Below are positions 53,523-61,255 of a stretch of 64,000 nt of DNA, in pieces. The notes beneath the pieces were generated by a model. That model ran no database searches, was not told where the DNA came from, and was given only the letters and a program-made list of their open reading frames with translations. Position numbers and translations under genes: made by a program. The first letter of the stretch is position 1. The number at the start of each line of letters is the position of its first letter. The DNA comes from DASZQL01 sp964391865 (lineage in GTDB: Bacteria > Planctomycetota > Phycisphaerae > Phycisphaerales > UBA1924): the NCBI GenBank assembly GCA_964391865.1, contig CAYMNQ010000001.1, forward strand, positions 186,001 through 250,000, read 5' to 3'.

Positions 53523-55544
53523 TCAGCCCGGCCTTGTCAGCCGGTCCCGAACCACCGCCTCCGCGCCGCCGGCGACGATCAGCGCCTGCGCCGTCGGGCT
53601 GAGCGCCGGGAACGCAAACTCTGCGCCGTCCCACTTCAGCACGCCGCGCGTGTAATCAATCTCGATCGCGCCGCAATCAACTGTCTTCTCCGATACCTGA
53701 TCCCTCGATCCCTCGCTCCCTCGGCCCCTCAGCGCGCCAACCAGGCCCGGGCACTCGAACACCATGAACCCGTTATTGAACGCGTTACGCTTGTACGTCT
53801 CGCTGAAGCTCGCCGCGATCACCGCGTGGATGCCGCGAAACTTCAGCGCCGTCGCCGCCTGTTCGCGGCTCGACCCCGTCCCGAAGTTCGCGCCCGACAC
53901 GATCACATCACCCGTCGCCGCGATCTCGCGGATACTCGGGTCGTAGTTCTCGAAGATCACATCGCGCATCTGCTCGGCGGTCATCGCGTCGTTGTACGTG
54001 TGCTTGCCGGCGTAGATGCCGTCGGTGTTCAGGTTGTCCTTGTCGAGGAACAGCACCCGCCCCCGGTGACTCGCGGGGAACCCGGCGATCACTTCTGCTT
54101 TCGCCGCCGGCTTCAAGCCTCCAGCTTCAAGCTTTGAGCCATCCAGCTTCCGAATCTCCACCCGCGCCGCCCCATCCTCAAACTTCGTCGGTGAGCAGAT
54201 GTATCCCGCGATCGCGCTCGCCGCCACCACCGCCGGCGAGCCCAGATACACCTGCCCGCTGCGGTCGCCCATGCGCCCGTCGAAATTGCGGTTCGTCGCG
54301 CTGATGCCCACCTCGCCCGCCTTGATCGTGCCGCGCCCCAGCCCGATGCACGTCCCGCAGCCGGGCGGCAGCCCGATCGCGCCCGCGTCGAGCAGCGATC
54401 TCCAGTGCCCGTCGGCCTCCGCTCTCCTCTGCACGTCCGCGCTCGCGGCGGCGAGATAAAACTCCACCCCCTCCGCCACCCGCTTCCCGCGCACGATCCC
54501 CGCGGCCGCGGCAAGGTCCTCGTACCGCGCATTCACGCACGACATCAACCACGCCTTGTTGATCTTCACGCGCTCGGCCTCGATCGCCGGCAGCGCCCGC
54601 ATCTTCTTCACATCATTCGGCCCCGACACATGCGGGATGATCGTCGAAAGATCAATCACCAGTTCGACCGCGTACGCCGCGTCGGCGTCGACCGAGAGAC
54701 GTTCACTCCACCACCGCTCGACATCCGCGCGCGAATAGACGCCCACACCCTCGCTCACATGCCGCTGCACGCCCGGCCGCCGCCCCGCCGCGAAGTAATC
54801 CGCCCGCGCGAGCAAATACTCCCGCACAATCTCATCAAACGGGAACACCCCCGCGAGCGCCCCCCACTCCGTCGTCATGTTCGCGATGGACATCCGCTGG
54901 TCCATCGTCAGGCTCGCCACGCCTTCCCCCACGAACTCGACCGCGTGATTCAGAACTTCATCCTTGTTGAACAACCCGCACAGCGCGATGATCACATCCT
55001 TGCCGACAACGCCCGGGCGCAGTTTCCCCTTCAGCACGCACCGCGCCACCGGAGGCACCTGCCACCACGTCATCCCCGTCGCCCACACGCTCGCGGCATC
55101 CGTGCGCACCACAGGGGTGCCGAGCGCCGCGAGCGCGCCGTACAGGTTCGAGTGCGAATCGCTGCCCACGATCATCGCGCCCGGAAGCACGTACCCCTGC
55201 TCGACCATCACCTGATGGCTGATGCCCGTGCCCGCCGGGTAGAAGTCAACGCCGTGCTCGCGCGCGAACGCCTCGATCTTCGCGTACTTCCCGAGATTCT
55301 CGGGGGTGACATTCTGAATATCATGGTCGATCGCGAAGACCGGCTGGCTCGGGTCGAAGATCTTTGTCCCGCGCGGCGAATCCTTGGTCATCTCTTTGAA
55401 CTTCGGGATCACCGCGCCGGTGTTGTCGTGCGTCATCACATGCCGCGGGCGGATCGTGATGATCTCTCCAGACCGCGCCACCACGCCAGTCGGCAACCCC
55501 ACCGCGAACCGCGTCGCAATCTTCTCAACCAGCGTCAGCCCCAT
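53523..55544 (-). CDS. Aconitase-superfamily hydratase, Lys4/homoaconitase-like
   Basis: The 673-residue product starts MGLTLVEKIATRFAVGLPTG. Key blocks are HVMTHDNTGAV, FAIDHDIQN, HGVDFYPAGTGISHQVMVEQG, VGSDSHSNLYGAL, TPVVRTDAASVWATGMTWWQVPPVA, IANMTTEWGALAGVFPFDE and the iron-sulfur cysteine stretch LPPGCGTCIGLGRG. A swivel domain has SGANFGTGSSREQAATALK. This pattern is closer to fungal homoaconitase (Lys4) than to AcnA, but the bacterial enzyme could work on citrate, homocitrate or isopropylmalate. Residues 469-480 (KLEAGGLKPAAK) come from an in-frame dispersed repeat. A start nine codons upstream is also open. Confidence 0.82.
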   Translation of the reverse strand: MGLTLVEKIATRFAVGLPTGVVARSGEIITIRPRHVMTHDNTGAVIPKFKEMTKDSPRGTKIFDPSQPVFAIDHDIQNVTPENLGKYAKIEAFAREHGVDFYPAGTGISHQVMVEQGYVLPGAMIVGSDSHSNLYGALAALGTPVVRTDAASVWATGMTWWQVPPVARCVLKGKLRPGVVGKDVIIALCGLFNKDEVLNHAVEFVGEGVASLTMDQRMSIANMTTEWGALAGVFPFDEIVREYLLARADYFAAGRRPGVQRHVSEGVGVYSRADVERWWSERLSVDADAAYAVELVIDLSTIIPHVSGPNDVKKMRALPAIEAERVKINKAWLMSCVNARYEDLAAAAGIVRGKRVAEGVEFYLAAASADVQRRAEADGHWRSLLDAGAIGLPPGCGTCIGLGRGTIKAGEVGISATNRNFDGRMGDRSGQVYLGSPAVVAASAIAGYICSPTKFEDGAARVEIRKLDGSKLEAGGLKPAAKAEVIAGFPASHRGRVLFLDKDNLNTDGIYAGKHTYNDAMTAEQMRDVIFENYDPSIREIAATGDVIVSGANFGTGSSREQAATALKFRGIHAVIAASFSETYKRNAFNNGFMVFECPGLVGALRGRGSEGSRDQVSEKTVDCGAIEIDYTRGVLKWDGAEFAFPALSPTAQALIVAGGAEAVVRDRLTRPG
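54104..54140 (-). repeat. AGCTTGAAGC-type repeat inside the aconitase-family gene
   Basis: On the minus strand it reads GGCTCAAAGCTTGAAGCTGG then AGGCTTGAAGCCGGCGG, the partner of 33273-33309. It encodes KLEAGGLKP, the same reading frame as in ubiD. Confidence 0.7.
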
Positions 55545-56296
55545 CGCGCGCGCTCCTCGTCGCCCCGTCATTCACGATCCTAACCACCGCCCGCCCGCAC
55601 GAGCACCCTCCGGCCGCCCTGCATCCGCGCGAGCGCTGGTCCGACCAATTCCCTATTTCACACTGGATGATATTTTGCAGCAATGCTGCCAAAACGCAGC
55701 AACCTCCCCCACGTACACCCCGTATCGGTTCACGACGAGTTCCTTTCCTCAAGGCGTCGTGCCCAGATCGGTTCCGCTGCTCCCGACCGCAACCATCGGG
55801 ATGCACCTTCCACGCCGGCGTGACCAACCACACCCGGCACACCGATCGAATCGGGCCTCCTCCCGGCGCCTTCGGGATCTGCGGCCGGTGTGTCCGCCGC
55901 AGATTCCAGCCACCCACTGGGCTCCGTGCCGGCCGACCTGGAGGCGACCGGCGCGAGCCCGGCGGGTGATCTTTGAGGCTCGGGACGAAGCGAGCACTGC
56001 GGGTCTGTGTCCGTCGCCAACAGCAAAGAGCTGTGGCGACGCGCGCGTCTTGGCGAGATCCCAAGCCCCACGCCCCGAACCAGCTCCCGATCGGTCTCCG
56101 GTCGGGTCCATTGAAAAAATTGCGACTCAACTGAAATCCCGCAATGCCCCCGCCGTCGCACAACATCCGTCGGTATCAACACCGCCTCGCTCCGAAGGCA
56201 AGGGTGGCTCGAAGGGAGCAGCCAAACGGGCCCGGCGGGCTCCGAACGATCCGGAGGAGTCCACACACGCGGGTGGCGTTCGTGGAGGCTCGCCAA
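55545..56296. other. 750-bp divergent intergenic region
   Basis: It separates the aconitase-family gene and the LuxR-type gene. Around 55645-55695 base composition drops in GC and a perfect palindrome GCAGCAATGCTGC (55677-55689) is present. An AT-rich patch at 56110-56140 (TTGAAAAAATTGCG) could hold the luxR-type promoter. A possible 26-codon frame on the minus strand (55733-55653) is discussed among the findings. No long frame with coding character was seen. Confidence 0.5.
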
Positions 56297-57079
56297 ATGG
56301 TTCAAGACACGCTGACAGACGCCGTTTTTCGGCTCGGGCAGGTCGGGCATGCGGGAGTTTCCAACGGGGAACTGCTGCACGGCATCGTGCGCCTCGGCCG
56401 CGCCGCCACCGGCGCGGATATCTTTGGCGTGGGCGTTTTCGAGAACGGCGTGGACAAGCCCTCCGCCGCCACCAGCATCGTCGGCCCCTGGACCGAGGAC
56501 CAATCCGAAACGTTTCAGCGCCAGTCGATGTGGACCGCGCAGGACCGCATCCTCGCGCTGCGTCTCGCCGCCGCGCCGAAGAACATCCTGTACCGTCGCA
56601 GCGAACTCGTGGACGAATCCGAGTTCAAGCGATCCAAACTCTTCCTCGAATTCCAGCGCCCGCTCCACATCGGCGATCAGTGCTTGGGCGCGTTCCAGCG
56701 TGAAGACGGGCTTGAGCTGCTCATCGCGGTGGGCGTCACCGACCAGCGCGGTGAAATGCCCCAAGGCACCATCGAAAGAGCCCGCTTCATCGTGCCCTAC
56801 GTCGTCCGCGCGTGGAGCATCGCGTGGCGGCGCGAGCCCGAATGGATGTCACGCCTCCGCCCCGCCACGCGCCAGGTGCTCGACCTCATGCTCGCCGGCT
56901 ACGACGACACCCAAATCGCCGCCCACACGACCCTGTCGTACCACAGCGTCCGCGCCCACCTGAAGCGTCTCTTCCGCGAAGCCGGCGTGCGCAGCCGACT
57001 GCACCTCATGCAGGTCTGCCGGGGAGAGCATGTCCCCGAGTCGGAGAGTGAGCCGGAGGAGCACGCGCTCGCCAAGTGA
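56297..57079 (+). CDS. LuxR-type helix-turn-helix regulator
   Basis: The product (about 260 residues) has an N-terminal region of about 180 residues that I cannot assign (LLHGIVRLGRAATGADIFGVGVFENG, FQRPLHIGDQCLGAFQREDG, LLIAVGVTDQRG; perhaps GAF-like). A C-terminal LuxR HTH follows: RLRPATRQVLDLMLAGYDDTQIAAHTTLSYHSVRAHLKRLFREAGVRSR. The ATG at 56297 has GGAGG 8 bases upstream; the frame is open to 56144. No cognate kinase or LuxI is nearby. Inputs and targets are unknown. Confidence 0.8.
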   Translation: MVQDTLTDAVFRLGQVGHAGVSNGELLHGIVRLGRAATGADIFGVGVFENGVDKPSAATSIVGPWTEDQSETFQRQSMWTAQDRILALRLAAAPKNILYRRSELVDESEFKRSKLFLEFQRPLHIGDQCLGAFQREDGLELLIAVGVTDQRGEMPQGTIERARFIVPYVVRAWSIAWRREPEWMSRLRPATRQVLDLMLAGYDDTQIAAHTTLSYHSVRAHLKRLFREAGVRSRLHLMQVCRGEHVPESESEPEEHALAK

Positions 57080-57098
57080 TGTGCCACATCCGCCGTGC

Positions 57099-57128
57099 CA
57101 CGACAATCCTGCTCCGAGGATTGTCGTG
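57099..57128. terminator. Perfect 12-bp inverted repeat after the LuxR-type gene
   Basis: CACGACAATCCT-GCTCCG-AGGATTGTCGTG begins 20 bp after the stop codon. It would make a stable hairpin, but no T-tract follows, so a terminator role is only likely, not certain. Confidence 0.5.
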
Positions 57129-57243
57129 CGGCCGATCACCGACGACTCCGCCGCGCCCCATCGCGAGCACGAAACTCGCACGTCTCAAGAGAACTGTTCG
57201 TCGCCGAGTCACAGCGCGCGCCGGGTCTCAAGTCACAAGAACT

Positions 57244-57279
57244 CTTTCCTCTGCGCCCTCTTCGTCTCTGCGGTGAGTC
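57244..57279 (+). repeat. CTCTGCGGTGA-type repeat upstream of the nitrilase gene
   Basis: CTTTCCTCTGCGCCCTCTTC then GTCTCTGCGGTGAGTC lies about 43 bp before the nitrilase start codon, again pointing toward the gene. Confidence 0.72.
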
Positions 57280-57322
57280 CTGTCTTGCGATACGTTCTAC
57301 GCTCCACGCTGGGAATTGAACC

Positions 57323-58111
57323 GTGCGCGTCCACCTCGTCCAAATGAACATCGCCTGGGAAAACCGGGCGGCGAACCACCGCCGCGCCGCCGACCTCGTC
57401 GCGAGCGCGAGCATCGCCGCCGGCGATCTGATTGTGCTCCCGGAGATGTTCGACACCGGCTTCTCGTTCCGCATCGAGCGCACCGCCGATACCGACGGCT
57501 CGAGCGCCAAGTTCCTCGCCAACCTCGCGCGAGAGCACCGCGCCACCATCCTCGCCGGCATCACCGCGATCGGACCCGATGCACGCGGCCGGAACCGCGC
57601 GCTCGCCTATTCACCCACCGGCGAGTCGATCGCGCAGTACGACAAAGCCCACCCCTTCACCTTCGGCCGCGAGGGCGAGTTCTTCACCGGCGGTCAACGC
57701 GTCGAGATGTTCTCGTGGACCAGCGTCGATCCGGCGCGCCCGCTGCGCATCTGCCCAACGATCTGCTACGACCTCCGCTTCCCGGAGCTGTACCGCGCCG
57801 GGCTGTCGATGGGGGCGCAAGCGTTTGCCGTCATCGCGAATTGGCCAAGCGAACGGGCCGCGCATTGGCGGGCGCTCAACATCGCGCGCGCGATCGAGAA
57901 CCAGGCGTTCGTTTTCGCCGTCAACCGCACGGGGGTGGATCCCGGCCTGCACTATTCGGGCGGTTCGCTGATCATCAGCCCGAAGGGCGAGATCCTTGCT
58001 GAAGCCGACGACCGCGAGCAGGTGCTCTCCGCCGACATCAACGCGGCATCCATGACCGAATGGCGGACCAAATTCAGAGCGTGGCAGGACCGGAAATCCT
58101 GGCTGTCTTAG
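57323..58111 (+). CDS. Nitrilase-superfamily omega-amidase-like hydrolase
   Basis: The 262-residue product starts at a GTG and has the catalytic Glu-Lys-Cys triad in LIVLPEMFDTGFSF, QYDKAHPF and CPTICYDLRFPELYR. Its order and length match YafV/omega-amidase-type carbon-nitrogen hydrolases, which release ammonia from alpha-ketoglutaramate or alpha-ketosuccinamate. The exact substrate is inferred. It is the last protein gene before the non-coding region at 58.1-59.0 kb. Confidence 0.87.
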   Translation: MRVHLVQMNIAWENRAANHRRAADLVASASIAAGDLIVLPEMFDTGFSFRIERTADTDGSSAKFLANLAREHRATILAGITAIGPDARGRNRALAYSPTGESIAQYDKAHPFTFGREGEFFTGGQRVEMFSWTSVDPARPLRICPTICYDLRFPELYRAGLSMGAQAFAVIANWPSERAAHWRALNIARAIENQAFVFAVNRTGVDPGLHYSGGSLIISPKGEILAEADDREQVLSADINAASMTEWRTKFRAWQDRKSWLS

Positions 58112-58208
58112 CCACCGAATACCGCAGTGGCTCACACAGGAAAACCTATTCCCCGGCACCGGGGCTCAAACGGGTCAGAAAAAGTCCGCAAATCTGCTTG
58201 AAAAGCAA

Positions 58209-58236
58209 TTGACACGGGCCGGGGATCGGCTATTCT
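58209..58236 (+). promoter_or_regulatory. Promoter of non-coding unit A
   Basis: TTGACA (58209-58214), a 16-base spacer and TATTCT (58231-58236) form a strong vegetative-type promoter. Transcription should begin near 58243. No start codon with coding character follows. Confidence 0.75.
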
Positions 58237-58242
58237 GACATT

Positions 58243-58657
58243 GTTGAGTTGAGCGATCTCTGCATCGCTCCCCCAAGTGGATCGAAAGATTCATGCGGTA
58301 AGAGGGAGGCGACCAAAAGCCTCCAACAAATTGGTGAGTCAAAGCGAGTTTTATCGCTTTGTATAAGTCGGCTGACTCCTCCGTGGTAGGCCGCAGTGGC
58401 TTTGGCGCAATGCCGGATGCTGCGCGGCGTAATAAGCCACGGATTCCCTGTGCTCGCTTCGCCGGTGGTAAATCATCGGCGAAGTGATTCCAAGATCGGC
58501 TGTGGCAGGTCGATTTGGACGGATGAACGAGGGTCGGGGGATCCTTCCTGCATCCGATAGCACATATCGGTTCAGACTCCTGACCGATATTGGTGTGCCC
58601 GAACGCATCGAGTTATCCGCTAAAAATCGCGTGATAGTTCGAGACGTGGGCGTTTTT
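58243..58657 (+). ncRNA. Candidate structured RNA A, about 415 nt
   Basis: The unit lies between a promoter and an intrinsic terminator and contains a chain of perfect stems. GAGCGAT/ATCGCTC pairs 58251-58257 with 58264-58270; GGAGGC/GCCTCC 58305-58310 with 58319-58324; AAAGCGA/TCGCTTT 58341-58347 with 58354-58360. An enclosing GAGTC/GACTC lies at 58336-58340 and 58374-58378. GTGGCTT/AAGCCAC pairs 58396-58402 with 58434-58440; CTTCGCCG/CGGCGAAG 58457-58464 with 58477-58484; CGGATG/CATCCG 58520-58525 with 58551-58556; ATATCGG/CCGATAT 58564-58570 with 58584-58590. The longest plus-strand frame inside (76 codons from a GTG near 58484) runs past the terminator and shows no family. I see no match to RNase P, tmRNA or SRP RNA. 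Confidence 0.7.
58598..58657 (+). terminator. Intrinsic terminator of non-coding unit A
   Basis: CCCGAACGCATCGAGTTATC..GC (58598-58620) pairs, with wobble pairs and small bulges, with GCGTGATAGTTCGAGACGTG..GG (58629-58650) across the loop TAAAAATC. TTTTT follows at 58653-58657. Confidence 0.65.
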
Positions 58658-58669
58658 GTGTCAAATCGT

Positions 58670-58697
58670 TTGACTCTACCGGCCGATTTGTTATTCT
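58670..58697 (+). promoter_or_regulatory. Promoter of non-coding unit B
   Basis: TTGACT (58670-58675), a 16-base spacer and TATTCT (58692-58697) repeat the architecture of the unit A promoter 461 bp upstream. Transcription should begin near 58704, 46 bp after the unit A terminator. Confidence 0.72.
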
Positions 58698-58703
58698 ATC
58701 CTT

Positions 58704-58894
58704 GTCGACGGTGAAGCACAGGGCACCCTCGATGGTCCATGCAGATGGACGCATCAGGCGGATCGATAAAACGATCAACCTGATTTCTGGGAATGTTCGG
58801 GGCTGCGGCCCATGGGGCGGATTCCCAACAACCTGCCACACTCCAATAAGGAGGAGTCACGCCGAGGCCCGCGACAGCGGGCCTCGGCGTTTTT
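58704..58894 (+). ncRNA. Candidate structured RNA B, about 190 nt
   Basis: Successive perfect stems are seen: GTCCAT-GCAG-ATGGAC (58735-58750), then ATCAGG/CCTGAT (58753-58758 with 58779-58784) enclosing GATCG/CGATC (58761-58765 with 58772-58776). TGGGAAT/ATTCCCA (58788-58794 with 58821-58827) encloses GGGC-TGCG-GCCC, and CTCC-AATAA-GGAG (58841-58853) follows. The unit ends in a 13-bp terminator. No coding frame is apparent and the next gene is convergent, so it is not the leader of a downstream gene. Length would suit 6S RNA, but the ends do not pair in the 6S manner. Confidence 0.7.
58860..58894 (+). terminator. Intrinsic terminator of non-coding unit B
   Basis: CGCCGAGGCCCGC-GACA-GCGGGCCTCGGCG is a perfect 13-bp stem with a four-base loop, followed by TTTTT. 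Confidence 0.95.
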
Positions 58895-58911
58895 GTCGCC
58901 CGCCCGCCCAC

Positions 58912-58951
58912 GAAAAAGCCCGCGATCCACTCGGATCGCGGGCTGGTTTTT
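58912..58951. terminator. Bidirectional terminator before the chemoreceptor end
   Basis: AGCCCGCGATCC-ACTC-GGATCGCGGGCT (58917-58944) is a perfect 12-bp stem with AAAAA on the left and TTTTT on the right, so it can stop transcription from both sides. It mainly serves the minus-strand chemoreceptor gene ending at 59002. Between them is a short TCCAAACTCCAAGCTCAAGA-type repeat. Confidence 0.9.
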
Positions 58952-59001
58952 CAGACTCCAAACTCCAAGCTCAAGACTCGCGTCTCAAGTCTCGGCTCTC
59001 C

Positions 59002-60783
59002 TCACTTCGTCGCGATCTTGAAGCGGCCGACGAGCGACTGGAGCTGCTCCGCCTTCTGCGAGAGCTGCGTCGCGGCGCTGGCCGCCTGGTTGGCGCCCTC
59101 GGTCGCCTGGCGCGTCACCGCGCTGATCGACTCGACGTTGCGCGAGATCTCCTCGCTGGCGGACGATTGCTCCTCCGCCGCCGCCGCGATCGACTGGATC
59201 ATGCTCGCCACGTTCTGCGCGCTGGCGACGATCTTCTTGAGCGACTCGCCGGCGGCGGTGGCCTTCTCGACGCCCACGTTCACCTGCTGCGTGCCGGTGT
59301 TCATGCGCTCGACGGCCTGCGACGTTTCCGACTGGATCGCGCTGATGCTCGACGCGATCTCGTCGGTCGCCTTCGTCGTGCGGTCGGCGAGCTTGCGCAC
59401 TTCGTCGGCGACGACCGCGAAGCCGCGCCCGTGCTCGCCCGCCCGGGCCGCCTCGATCGCGGCGTTCAGCGCGAGAAGGTTCGTCTGATCCGCGATGTCG
59501 TTGATCACTTCGATGATGCGCCCGATCTCCTCGCTGCGCTTGCCGAGTTCCGTCACGCTGGCGGCGCCGGCGGAAACCGCTTCGTTGATCGACTGCATGC
59601 CGGTGACGGTGTCGAGCACGATCTGCCCGCCCTCGGTCGCCACCTTGCCCGACGACTCCGCGTTGCCGGCTGCTTCGCTGGATTTCTTGGCGACTTCGAC
59701 GACGCTCGAAGACATCTCCTCGATCGCACTCGAGATCTGCGTGACCTGCTGAGACTGCTGGCTCATCCCCTGCGCCATTTCTTCGCTCGACGCGGCGATC
59801 TGCGTGGAGGCGGCGGCGACTTCCCGCGCCGAGCCGGCCACCTCGAAGATCACATCGTGAATCTTCTCGACGAACATGTTGAAGTATGTGCCGAGCTGCC
59901 CGAGCTCGTCGCTGCTCTTGACATCAACGCGTTGCGTGAGGTCGCCCTCACCCTCGGCGATGTCGCGGATGCGGGCGATCAGTGCGTTCACCGGCTTGCC
60001 GAACATCGCGCGGAGCAGCATGACGAAGAGCAGGACAGAGCCGATGACCAGCGGCGCCGACCAAGCGAGGCCGGCCGAAATGAAGCTCGCCACCTGCTCG
60101 TCCACTTGCTTGAGCGGGATCGCGACCTCATAGGCGCCGTGCATATAGCCCGGCTTCCAGCCTTCCATCTTGAAGCCGACGATATCGATGCCGTCCTTCT
60201 CAGGGTCGAACTCGTTACCCGGATTGCCGTGGCACATCATGCAGTCATCGGTGAGCTTGATCGCACGCAGGTAGTGGAGCGTGTTCGTCGCCGGATCAGT
60301 CCGGTCGATTGTCTCGGGGCCGCCCGAATTCACCTGTGTGGTGAGATCGCGAAGCAACTGCTCGCGGAACGAGCCCGGCTGCGGTTCGTTGGACTTGTTC
60401 CGGGCATCGAACGCGACGACCTTGAACTCAAGATGCTCGCGCTTTGCGGCCTCTTCCGCCGCCTGCCAGCCCGCGACCACAGGGATCGTCTTGAAAATGC
60501 GGCTCTCGGTGTACGAGCGCCCGTTCTTCTGCAGCTCGGCGAGTTCGGCCAGCAGCTCTTCCGTGGCCAACGCGCCGCTCTTGACGATATCCCCGGTGTG
60601 ATTCTTCGCTTCGTCCGCGACCGCGGTGAACGCACCGGCCCGTTCGACCATTGCGTGATGCGCGCTCTTCTTGTAGTTCGAGACGAACACCACATAGTTC
60701 ACGGCGACAACCGCGAACATGATGATGACCGTCAGCCCGATGATCCGCGTGGCAAGCCCCAGCGATGAGAGTTTCTTCAGCAT
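59002..60783 (-). CDS. Chemoreceptor with DUF3365-type heme sensor domain
   Basis: The 593-residue product has helix 1 ([21 protein letters not shown]), then a periplasmic domain of about 200 residues with a c-type heme motif CMMCH (Cys181, Cys184, His185) in a Tll0287/DUF3365-like context ([27 protein letters not shown]). Helix 2, HAMP and a full MCP signalling domain with [26 protein letters not shown] follow. It should sense redox state, oxygen or a gas through heme and signal to CheA/CheW, which are not in the window. The ATG at 60783 has GGAG 9 bases upstream; an ATG at 60792 touches that site. Confidence 0.9.
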   Translation of the reverse strand: MLKKLSSLGLATRIIGLTVIIMFAVVAVNYVVFVSNYKKSAHHAMVERAGAFTAVADEAKNHTGDIVKSGALATEELLAELAELQKNGRSYTESRIFKTIPVVAGWQAAEEAAKREHLEFKVVAFDARNKSNEPQPGSFREQLLRDLTTQVNSGGPETIDRTDPATNTLHYLRAIKLTDDCMMCHGNPGNEFDPEKDGIDIVGFKMEGWKPGYMHGAYEVAIPLKQVDEQVASFISAGLAWSAPLVIGSVLLFVMLLRAMFGKPVNALIARIRDIAEGEGDLTQRVDVKSSDELGQLGTYFNMFVEKIHDVIFEVAGSAREVAAASTQIAASSEEMAQGMSQQSQQVTQISSAIEEMSSSVVEVAKKSSEAAGNAESSGKVATEGGQIVLDTVTGMQSINEAVSAGAASVTELGKRSEEIGRIIEVINDIADQTNLLALNAAIEAARAGEHGRGFAVVADEVRKLADRTTKATDEIASSISAIQSETSQAVERMNTGTQQVNVGVEKATAAGESLKKIVASAQNVASMIQSIAAAAEEQSSASEEISRNVESISAVTRQATEGANQAASAATQLSQKAEQLQSLVGRFKIATK

Positions 60784-61081
60784 GGTGTCCATCTCCAGAA
60801 AGTCCGAGGTGCGCCGCGCGCACGGGCGCGGGCCGCCGCTGGCCTGCCCGAGCACGCACGCGCTTGCCGACGGCCGCCGAACCGCATCGATCGGATGCGG
60901 AGCGACGCGTCATCAGTGGATCATGCCCGCCGCGCGGATCGTGCGTGCGAACGATAGAAATCCACCCGGGCCCACCCCCGCGGCTCGGGGGACCCGGCAT
61001 GCGGGTGGACCGGGTGTATCGCTGGCATGGCCCGCCGCGCGAAGGTATGATCTGCCTCCGCCGCGGCGTGCGGCGACATTC
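60784..61081. other. Gap between the chemoreceptor and tRNA-Val
   Basis: This 298-bp divergent region should hold the promoters of both neighbours. Near 60965-60998 a GC-rich inverted repeat is visible (CGGGCCCACCCCCG / CGGGGGACCCGG). I see no gene. Confidence 0.4.
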
Positions 61082-61155
61082 GGGCGCATAGCTCAGTTGG
61101 CTAGAGCGCTGTCTTCACACGGCAGAGGTCACAGGTTCGAGCCCTGTTGCGCCTA
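61082..61155 (+). tRNA. tRNA-Val (anticodon CAC)
   Basis: The sequence opens GGGCGCATAGCTCAGTTGGC, has anticodon stem CTGTC/GGCAG around loop TTCACAC (anticodon CAC) and T-arm ACAGGTTCGAGCCCTGT. The acceptor stem pairs, with the first pair being a G-T wobble as read here. CCA is not encoded. Confidence 0.93.
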
Positions 61156-61255
61156 TTTCTCCCCGAATTGTTGTTCAGATCGAACGGCAGCCGGTTCAGC
61201 GCGAATACCGCTGAGACTTGGTCTGTCGTCCTGCATTCGCTCACCCGGAGACGCT

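Noticed and set aside
55525..56166. 213-codon minus-strand frame between the aconitase-family and LuxR-type genes
   Set aside because: It overlaps the start of the aconitase-family gene, is rich in Arg, Pro, Ser and Cys and has no domain or ribosome-binding site.
58243..58657. RNase P RNA, tmRNA or SRP RNA for unit A
   Set aside because: The conserved cores (GAGGAAAGTCC; tRNA-like ends with GGTTCGA and CCA; GGAAGGAAGCAGC) were not found. A GGTAAGAG string near 58297 is too short to count.
58484..58714. 76-codon frame from a GTG inside unit A
   Set aside because: It crosses the unit A terminator and the unit B promoter, has no clear ribosome-binding site and no family resemblance.
58704..58784. 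c-di-GMP-I (GEMM) riboswitch in unit B
   Set aside because: GCACAGGGCA and GGACGCA resemble the aptamer, but the intervening hairpin lacks the expected AAACC strand and GNRA loop, the second helix does not fit, and no gene follows in the same direction.
58702..60768. 688-codon open frame on the plus strand
   Set aside because: It lies opposite the chemoreceptor gene and is rich in Arg, Leu, Asp and Gly from GC-rich antisense sequence. The receptor has strong family motifs.
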